Origin: Microtetraspora sp. NBRC 16547
GTDB taxonomy: Bacteria > Actinomycetota > Actinomycetes > Streptosporangiales > Streptosporangiaceae
Direction: 5' to 3'
Assembly (NCBI RefSeq): GCF_030268965.1
Contig: NZ_BSSE01000041.1
Span: forward strand, 1-44,198
DNA: 44,198 nucleotides
In this document: one piece after another, positions 38,763-44,198 of the stretch
How positions within the stretch are numbered: the stretch's first letter is position 1
Layout of the letters: the number at the start of each line of letters is the position of its first letter
Translations under genes and position numbers: made by a program
Notes under the pieces: generated by a model
The model's database searches: none
The model's input: the letters and a program-made list of their open reading frames with translations, nothing else
Told to the model about the DNA's origin: nothing

Positions 38763-41700
38763 TTGTACCTGAAGACCTTGACCCTGCGCGGCTTCAAGTC
38801 CTTCGCCTCCGCGACCACCCTGCGCTTCGAGCCCGGCATCACCTGCGTGGTCGGCCCCAACGGCTCCGGCAAGTCCAACGTCGTCGACGCGCTCGCCTGG
38901 GTGATGGGCGAGCACAGCGCGAAGTCGCTGCGCGGCGGCAAGATGGAGGACGTCATCTTCGCCGGCACCTCCAGCCGGCCGCCGCTCGGCCGGGCCGAGG
39001 TCACGCTCACGATCGACAACACCGACGGCGCGCTGCCGATCGACTACACCGAGGTGACGATCAGCCGCCTGATGTTCAGGTCGGGCCAGAGCGAATACGC
39101 CATCAACGGCGACACCTGCCGCCTCCTCGACATCCAGGAGCTCCTGTCCGACTCCGGCATCGGCCGTGAGATGCACGTCATCGTGGGCCAGGGCCAGCTC
39201 GACCAGGTGCTGCACGCTGGCCCCGAGGACCGCAGGTCGTTCATCGAGGAAGCCGCGGGTGTCCTCAAGCACCGCAAGCGCAAGGAGAAGGCGCTGCGGA
39301 AGCTCGACGCGATGCAGGCCAACCTCACCCGCGTGCAGGACCTCGCGACCGAGCTGCGCCGCCAGCTCAAGCCGCTGGGCCGGCAGGCGGAGATCGCGCG
39401 CAAGGCCGCGGTCATCCAGGCCGACCTGCGCGACGCCCGCCTGCGGTTGCTCGCCGACGACGTGGTCACCCTCCGCGAGACCCTGGAACGGGAGGCCGCG
39501 GACGAGGCGGCCGTACAGTCGCGGCGCGCGCAGGTCGAGACCGATCTCGCGCGTGACCAGCAGAGGGAGGCCGAGCTCGAGGCGGCGGCCGGGGAGGCGC
39601 AGCCGAGGCTCACCGCCGCCCAGGAGACGTTCTACCGGCTCTCGGCGATCCGGGAGCGGCTGCGCGGAGTCGAGAGCCTCGCCGTCGAGCGGGAGCGGCA
39701 CGCCGCCGACGCGGCGTCGATCGAGCGGCGCGGTCGCGACCCCGAGGAGTTCGAACGGGAGGCCGCCGAGGTCCGCGAGAAGGAACGCGTCCTGTCGGAG
39801 GAGCTCGACGAAGCACGCGAACGGCTGTCCGCCGCGGTGGAGATCCGGGCCGAGGCCGAAGACGCGTTGAGCCAGGAGGAGCGCAGGCTCGCCGTCGCCG
39901 CCCGGGCGGCCGCCGACCGGCGGGAGAGCCTGGCCCGGCTGCGCGGCCAGGTGGAGTCCGCCAGGAGCCGCGCGCGGGCCGCCGGTGACGAGATCGGCCG
40001 GCTCGCCCGGGCGCTGGAGGAGGCGCGCCAGCGGGCGGAACGCGCGCAGGCCGACTGCGACACGCACGAGCTCGGCGAGTCCGTGGCCGACCCGGCCCTG
40101 GCCGCCGAACTCGATGCCGCCCAGGAGGGGGTGGACCTCGCCCGCGCCGCCGTCGAGTCGGCCAGAGCCGTGGTGGATCAGGCCAAGGAGGCGGTGGACG
40201 AGGCCAAGGAGGCCGTCGCGGATCCCCGGTCCGCGCTCGCGGCCGCCACGTCCGCGGTCGGTACGGCTCGCGCCGCCGACCAGCAGTCGCAGCGCGCCGT
40301 CGCCGCGCTTGAGGCCCGCCGCGAGGCACTGGAGATGAGCCTCGCCCAGGGAGCCGACGGAGCCGCCGCGCTGCTCGGCGGGGGACTCCCGGGGGTGCTG
40401 GGCCCGATCGCGACCATGCTGACCGTACGCCCGGGAGCCGAGTCCGCAGTCGCCGCCGTGCTGGCGGCCGAGGCGGTCGCCGTTGATTCGCTGAACAGTG
40501 CCGTCGAGGCGCTCGAACACCTGCGGGACGGCGACGGCGGCAGGGCCGGACTGCTGATCGCGTCCCCGCCGCCGGCACGGAGTGTGACGCGTCCCCCCGT
40601 GCCGATCGACGGCGCCGTGTGGGCGGCGGACCTCGTCACCGCGCCCGGCGAGCTGCGCGCCGCCGTGGACGGCGTCCTGTCCGGCGTTCTCGTCGTCGAC
40701 GACCTCGCCGCCGCGCGCAAAGTGGTGGAAGGCCACCCGGACGTCCGGGCCGTCACGCGTGCCGGCGACCTGCTCGCCGCGCACGAGGCGCGAGGCGGAT
40801 CCGGTGACGGCGGTTCGGCGCTCCAGATGCGGGCAGCGCTCGACCAGGCCGCCACCGACCTGGAGGCGGCCCGCGCGGCCGCCGAGGAGAACGCCGAAGT
40901 CCTCGACCAGGCCATTGCCGCGGAGGCGGAGGCCCAGCTCGCGCTCGAAGCCGCGCAGGCGCGCGTGAACGAGGCCCAGGCCGGGGTCACCGCCGCGCAG
41001 AACGCCGTCAACACCGCGCAGAACGGGCTCAACGCGGCCCAGGCCGTACTCGACCGGGTCAGGGCCGCGCAGCGGGATGCCGACCGGAAGGCCGCCGACG
41101 CGGCCAAGCAGCTCGCCCGGCTGGAAGCGGCCGTCAAGGCGGCCCAGGACGAGGGCGCCCGGCTGGCGAAAGCCGTACAGGACGCGGAGGAGGCCAGGGA
41201 GTCGGCCCAGGCGGACGCGGCCGAGATGGAGGAGCGGCTGGCCGAGGCCGAGTACGCCCAGGAGCTTGAGGCGGAGCCGACCACCGACACGCGTGACGAG
41301 CTGGCCGCCGCGTGCGGCGTGAGCAGGCAGTCGGAGATGGAGGCGCGGCTCGCCGTACGAACCGCGGAGGAGCGGGTCAGGGGCATCGCCGGGCGGGCGG
41401 AGGGGCTGCTGCGCGCGGCCCAGCGCGAGCGCGAGGACCGGGCCAGGGCCGCGGCGCAGCGCGAGCGGCGGCGCAGGCAGGCCCAGATCGCCGCCGCGGT
41501 CGCCCGCGGCGCGCAGGCCGCGCTCACCGCGCTGGTCGGCTCCGTCGAGCAGGCAGCGGCCGAGCGGGACGAGGCCGAGCGGGCCCGCGGCGAGATCGAG
41601 ACAGAGCTCAAGACGGTGCGGCTCCGCGTCCGGGAGCTCGGCGGCGAACTGGACAAGCTCGTCAACCGGGTGCACGGCAGCGAGATGGCGCGCACCGAGC

Positions 41701-42482
41701 AGCGGCTGCGGCTCGAACAACTGGAGCAGCGGGCCTTCGACGAGTACGGCGTCGAGCCGGACGCCCTCATCGCCGAGTACGGCCCGGCGGTTCCGGTGCC
41801 CGGCGAGCCTCCGGTCCCCTTCGTACGTGACGAGCAGGAGAAGCGGGCCAGGGCGGCGGACCGCCAGATGACCCAGCTCGGCAAGGTCAACCCGCTCGCG
41901 CTCGAGGAGTTCGCCGCGCTCGAGGAGCGCCACGCGTTCCTGACATCGCAGCTGGAAGACCTCAAGAAGACCCGCAGAGATCTCCTGCTCGTCGTCAAGG
42001 AGGTCGACGACCGGGTCGAGCAGGTGTTCTCCTCGGCGTACGAGGACGTGGCCCGCGAGTTCTCCGAGATCTTCGGGCGGGTCTTCCCGGGCGGTGAGGG
42101 CCGCCTCCTGCTCACCGACCCAAACGACATGCTGACCACCGGGGTCGAGGTAGAGGCCAGGCCGCCCGGCAAAAAGGTGAAGCGGCTGTCGCTGCTCTCC
42201 GGCGGGGAGCGGTCGCTCACCGCGGTCGCGTTCCTGGTCGCCATCTTCAAGGCCCGGCCGTCACCGTTCTACGTGATGGACGAGGTCGAGGCGGCCCTGG
42301 ACGACACCAACACCCAGCGGCTGCTGACCCTCTTCGAGGAGCTGCGGCAGACCTCCCAGCTCATCGTCATCACGCACCAGAAGCGGACCATGGAGATCGC
42401 CGACGCGCTGTACGGCGTTTCGATGCGCGGCGACGGCGTCACCCAGGTCGTCAGCCAGCGCCTTCGCGAAGCCGCACACTGA
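38763..42482 (+). CDS. smc: Chromosome segregation ATPase SMC
   Basis: 1239 residues; loops and segregates the chromosome with ScpA/ScpB. N-terminal head with Walker A GPNGSGKSNVVDALAWVMGE (near residue 32). First coiled-coil arm about 170-500, hinge about 520-665 (LLGGGLPGVLGPIATMLTV, AVAAVLAAEAVAVDSL), and a second Ala/Glu-rich arm to about 1040. The C-terminal head has signature LSGGERSLTAVAFLVAIF and Walker B PFYVMDEVEAALDD. It starts with TTG after GGGAGGGGG; no better start is in frame. The 3' end runs straight into the repeat array at 42483. Confidence 0.97.
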   Translation: MYLKTLTLRGFKSFASATTLRFEPGITCVVGPNGSGKSNVVDALAWVMGEHSAKSLRGGKMEDVIFAGTSSRPPLGRAEVTLTIDNTDGALPIDYTEVTISRLMFRSGQSEYAINGDTCRLLDIQELLSDSGIGREMHVIVGQGQLDQVLHAGPEDRRSFIEEAAGVLKHRKRKEKALRKLDAMQANLTRVQDLATELRRQLKPLGRQAEIARKAAVIQADLRDARLRLLADDVVTLRETLEREAADEAAVQSRRAQVETDLARDQQREAELEAAAGEAQPRLTAAQETFYRLSAIRERLRGVESLAVERERHAADAASIERRGRDPEEFEREAAEVREKERVLSEELDEARERLSAAVEIRAEAEDALSQEERRLAVAARAAADRRESLARLRGQVESARSRARAAGDEIGRLARALEEARQRAERAQADCDTHELGESVADPALAAELDAAQEGVDLARAAVESARAVVDQAKEAVDEAKEAVADPRSALAAATSAVGTARAADQQSQRAVAALEARREALEMSLAQGADGAAALLGGGLPGVLGPIATMLTVRPGAESAVAAVLAAEAVAVDSLNSAVEALEHLRDGDGGRAGLLIASPPPARSVTRPPVPIDGAVWAADLVTAPGELRAAVDGVLSGVLVVDDLAAARKVVEGHPDVRAVTRAGDLLAAHEARGGSGDGGSALQMRAALDQAATDLEAARAAAEENAEVLDQAIAAEAEAQLALEAAQARVNEAQAGVTAAQNAVNTAQNGLNAAQAVLDRVRAAQRDADRKAADAAKQLARLEAAVKAAQDEGARLAKAVQDAEEARESAQADAAEMEERLAEAEYAQELEAEPTTDTRDELAAACGVSRQSEMEARLAVRTAEERVRGIAGRAEGLLRAAQREREDRARAAAQRERRRRQAQIAAAVARGAQAALTALVGSVEQAAAERDEAERARGEIETELKTVRLRVRELGGELDKLVNRVHGSEMARTEQRLRLEQLEQRAFDEYGVEPDALIAEYGPAVPVPGEPPVPFVRDEQEKRARAADRQMTQLGKVNPLALEEFAALEERHAFLTSQLEDLKKTRRDLLLVVKEVDDRVEQVFSSAYEDVAREFSEIFGRVFPGGEGRLLLTDPNDMLTTGVEVEARPPGKKVKRLSLLSGGERSLTAVAFLVAIFKARPSPFYVMDEVEAALDDTNTQRLLTLFEELRQTSQLIVITHQKRTMEIADALYGVSMRGDGVTQVVSQRLREAAH

Positions 42483-42790
42483 CACGGCCGGGCGCTCCCC
42501 GCTCGTTTCTCGGTTACTTCCCCGCCGCGCCCCTCTGTGTGGTTTTGTCGCGCATGCGGCGCGACGGTTCGGGGCGCTTCTTGAGGCGGCTCGTGCCCTC
42601 GGCGCTCGGGGTCGCTGCGCTCCCCGCTCGCTTCTCGGTTACTTCCCCGCCGCGCCCCTCTGTGTGGTTTTGTCGCGCCTGCGGCGCGACGGTTCGGGGC
42701 GCTTCTTGAGGCGGCTCGTGCCCTCGGCGCTCGGGGTCGCTGCGCTCCCCGCTCGTTTCTCGGTTACTTCCCCGCCGCGCCCCTCTCCTG
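42483..42790 (+). repeat. Dispersed intergenic repeat family, locus C (tandem copies, 125-bp period)
   Basis: Fills nearly all of the smc-ftsY gap. Three cores at 42510-42533, 42635-42658 and 42760-42783 are exactly 125 bases apart and share GGTTACTTCCCCGCCGCG with loci A and B. Each unit holds hairpin-forming stretches (GTCGCGC with GCGCGAC, CGGGG with CCCCG). It begins after the smc stop codon in the same relative orientation as the other loci. It can fold strongly and may act as a terminator. Confidence 0.9.
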
Positions 42791-42828
42791 TGCCGGAGCA
42801 TCTTGGGGCGTCTGGAAAACTTGAGCGC

Positions 42829-43995
42829 GTGGAAGGTTACCTCGGCATCATCGTGATGGTCGTCGTCATCGCCGTGCTGGCGGTGGGCGGCCTGTTCCTG
42901 TTCCGGCCAAAAGCCAAGGACCTCCCTCCGGTGGAGGCACCGCCGGAGCCGCAGATCCCGGACCTGACGGTTCCTCCGCAGGAGGGGCCCGTCGAGCGGG
43001 AGGGTGGCACGATCACCACCCTGCCTCCTCCCGAGGAGGAGCTGCTCAAGGCTCCGGAGATCGAGGTTCCGCCGCCGTCCGCCGGCCGCATGGTACGGCT
43101 GCGCACCCGCCTGGCCCGCTCCCAGAACGTGCTGGGCAAGGGGCTCCTGGAACTGCTCTCCCGCGACCGGCTCGACGACGACGTCTGGGACGAGATCGAG
43201 GAGATCCTGATCACGGCCGACGTCGGCGTCGCGCCGACTCGGGCGATGGTCGAGGAGCTGCGGACCAGGGTGAAGGTCCTCGGCACGCGCACTCCGAAGG
43301 AGGTCCGCGGCCTGCTCAGGGAGGAGCTGCTCAAGCAGATCTCGCCCGACCTGGATCGCACTCTGCACACCAAGTCGCCGGCGGGACGGCCCGCCGTGCT
43401 CCTGGTCGTCGGCGTGAACGGCACCGGCAAGACGACCACGACGGGCAAGCTGGCCCGCGCCTTGGTGGGTGACGGCAACAAGGTCGTCCTCGGCGCCGCG
43501 GACACGTTCCGGGCGGCCGCGACCGACCAGCTGCAGACCTGGGGTGACCGCGTGGGCGCCGCCGTCGTACGCGGCCCCGAGGGCGGCGACCCGGCGTCCG
43601 TCGCGTTCGACGCGGTGGCCAGGGGCATCGAGGACAGCGCCGACACGGTCATCATCGACACCGCCGGACGGCTGCACACCAAGACCGGCCTGATGGACGA
43701 GCTGGGCAAGGTCAAGCGCGTGATCGAGAAGAAGGCCCTGGTCGACGAGGTGCTGCTCGTCCTCGACGCCACGACCGGCCAGAACGGCATGCGCCAGGCC
43801 CAGGTGTTCGCCGAGGCGGTGAACATCACCGGTATCGCCTTGACCAAGCTCGACGGCACAGCCAAGGGCGGCATCGTCATCTCGGTCCAGCGCGAGCTGG
43901 GCGTGCCGGTCAAGCTGGTCGGCCTGGGGGAGGGCCCCGACGACCTGGCCCCGTTCGACCCCGAGGTGTTCGTGGACGCCCTGCTGGGCGACTGA
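42829..43995 (+). CDS. ftsY: Signal recognition particle receptor FtsY
   Basis: 388 residues; docks ribosome-SRP complexes at the membrane. It starts with a membrane segment (GYLGIIVMVVVIAVLAVGGLF), as in actinobacterial FtsY, then a Pro/Glu-rich linker (about 30-85). The NG domain follows: a helical N domain, GTPase GVNGTGKTTTTGKLARAL (G1 near residue 197), DTFRAAATDQL (G2), DTAGRLHTKTGLMDELGK (G3) and TKLDGTAKGG (G4). GTG at 42829 is chosen as the start of the membrane helix; the frame upstream is repeat DNA. Confidence 0.96.
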   Translation: MEGYLGIIVMVVVIAVLAVGGLFLFRPKAKDLPPVEAPPEPQIPDLTVPPQEGPVEREGGTITTLPPPEEELLKAPEIEVPPPSAGRMVRLRTRLARSQNVLGKGLLELLSRDRLDDDVWDEIEEILITADVGVAPTRAMVEELRTRVKVLGTRTPKEVRGLLREELLKQISPDLDRTLHTKSPAGRPAVLLVVGVNGTGKTTTTGKLARALVGDGNKVVLGAADTFRAAATDQLQTWGDRVGAAVVRGPEGGDPASVAFDAVARGIEDSADTVIIDTAGRLHTKTGLMDELGKVKRVIEKKALVDEVLLVLDATTGQNGMRQAQVFAEAVNITGIALTKLDGTAKGGIVISVQRELGVPVKLVGLGEGPDDLAPFDPEVFVDALLGD

Positions 43996-44004
43996 GCTTC
44001 GCCG

Positions 44005-44045
44005 AGACGGGCGGGATCGACGGCACTGTCCGATCCCGCCCGTCT
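44005..44045 (+). terminator. Intrinsic terminator of ftsY
   Basis: A perfect 15-bp stem (44005-44019 with 44031-44045) with an 11-base loop, followed by TTCAC. Confidence 0.9.
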
Positions 44046-44111
44046 TTCACGCCGATCCCCGGCCGGTTCGCTCTACCGAAATGCGGGCCAGTGCTCCGGC
44101 CTTCAGGCCAG

Positions 44112-44163
44112 GGGTGAAGGCCCGCGCGGGAGTGCCCGCTAGGGCGCGAGCGTGCCTTCACCC
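44112..44163. mobile_element. Hairpin at a probable IS200/IS605 element end
   Basis: GGGTGAAGGC (44112-44121) pairs perfectly with GCCTTCACCC (44154-44163), enclosing further GC-rich palindromes. It lies 6 bases beyond the stop of the tnpA fragment on the minus strand. IS200/IS605 ends carry such imperfect hairpins, recognised by TnpA. The exact element end is not defined. Confidence 0.5.
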
Positions 44164-44168
44164 ACAGG

Positions 44169-44198
44169 TCACAGTGGGCGTTGCTGCTGCTCGATGTA
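44169..44198 (-). CDS. tnpA: IS200/IS605 TnpA (Y1 HUH transposase), last residues only
   Basis: The minus strand is open from the window edge and ends YIEQQQRPL-stop. This is the usual C-terminus of actinobacterial TnpA proteins. YxxxQ holds the catalytic Tyr and the metal-binding Gln of Y1 transposases (from family knowledge). Only nine residues are visible, so the call depends on this motif plus the adjacent hairpin. Confidence 0.55.
   Translation of the reverse strand, partial: YIEQQQRPL

Noticed and set aside
38712-41933. 1073-residue open frame opposite smc
   Set aside because: Antisense shadow of the Ala/Glu coiled-coil codons of SMC.
42664-42828. Upstream extension of ftsY into the repeat array
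   Set aside because: The extension would encode repeat DNA before the membrane helix; the family start is at the helix.

Overview
The window is high-GC actinobacterial DNA with very GC-rich third codon positions, many GTG starts and many leaderless-looking starts (a TANNNT -10 box 6-8 bases before the start codon). The order ndgR-leuC-leuD, hup, cofC, plsC, gpsA, ddl, DUF3515, thiL, thiD, rpmB, fakA, recG, rsmD, coaD, DUF177, rpmF, rnc, mutM, acyP, smc, ftsY is the conserved actinomycete chromosome backbone, known for example from Streptomyces. The repeat style and divergence suggest a member of Streptosporangiales (Nonomuraea/Microbispora/Streptosporangium type). That placement is inference.

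Layout. 1-240: the 3' end of an IS605/IS1341-type tnpB with a terminal hairpin. 422-2227: cimA (citramalate synthase) behind a leader peptide with Leu-Leu-Ile-Ile and a terminator-type attenuator. 2.2-2.5 kb: tandem repeats. 2.5-6.6 kb: accessory genes (secreted heparinase-like lyase, MFS transporter, VOC protein, His-rich ABM monooxygenase). 6.7-11.4 kb: FAH-family hydrolase, gltX, an M3 peptidase, then tRNA-Gln and two tRNA-Glu genes. 11.5-14.9 kb: a thioredoxin-fold protein with a CXC motif, a hotdog thioesterase and a very acidic protein of unknown function. 14.9-18.4 kb: IclR-type ndgR divergent from leuCD, a small helical protein and HU. 18.5-21.4 kb: a small cold-shock-like protein and a TetR/MFS drug-efflux pair with a dense operator region. 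21.4-28.2 kb: cofC, plsC, gpsA, a cystathionine-lyase remnant, ddl, DUF3515, a stand-alone AsnC/RAM domain, thiL and thiD. 28.2-29.0 kb: a PIN toxin with its antitoxin. 29.1-44.0 kb: ribosomal, DNA-repair, RNA-processing and chromosome genes ending with smc and ftsY. 44.1-44.2 kb: the 3' end of an IS200/IS605 tnpA on the minus strand.

How the genes connect. CimA makes citramalate for isoleucine, and LeuCD is the isomerase used in both the leucine and the citramalate routes. The same spaced palindrome, GTCTC-N7-GAGAC, occurs upstream of cimA and twice in the ndgR/leuC divergent region. It is a strong candidate operator tying the two loci together, with ribosome-mediated attenuation as a second control layer at cimA. 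GltX lies close to its own tRNA-Glu genes. rsmD-coaD-DUF177-rpmF-rnc-mutM-acyP-smc-ftsY forms the usual translation/replication block.

Most coding content is ordinary housekeeping. The less ordinary material is non-coding: the shared operator and attenuator, a dispersed repeat family that starts right after stop codons, phased operator arrays at the TetR/MFS pair and at the CXC thioredoxin gene, a triple phased repeat plus large hairpins before rsmD, a long hairpin before rnc, a thiL gene without a usual start codon, and an in-frame gene remnant after gpsA. No clearly new multi-gene system was seen. All identifications come from reading sequence and memory of families; no search was run.
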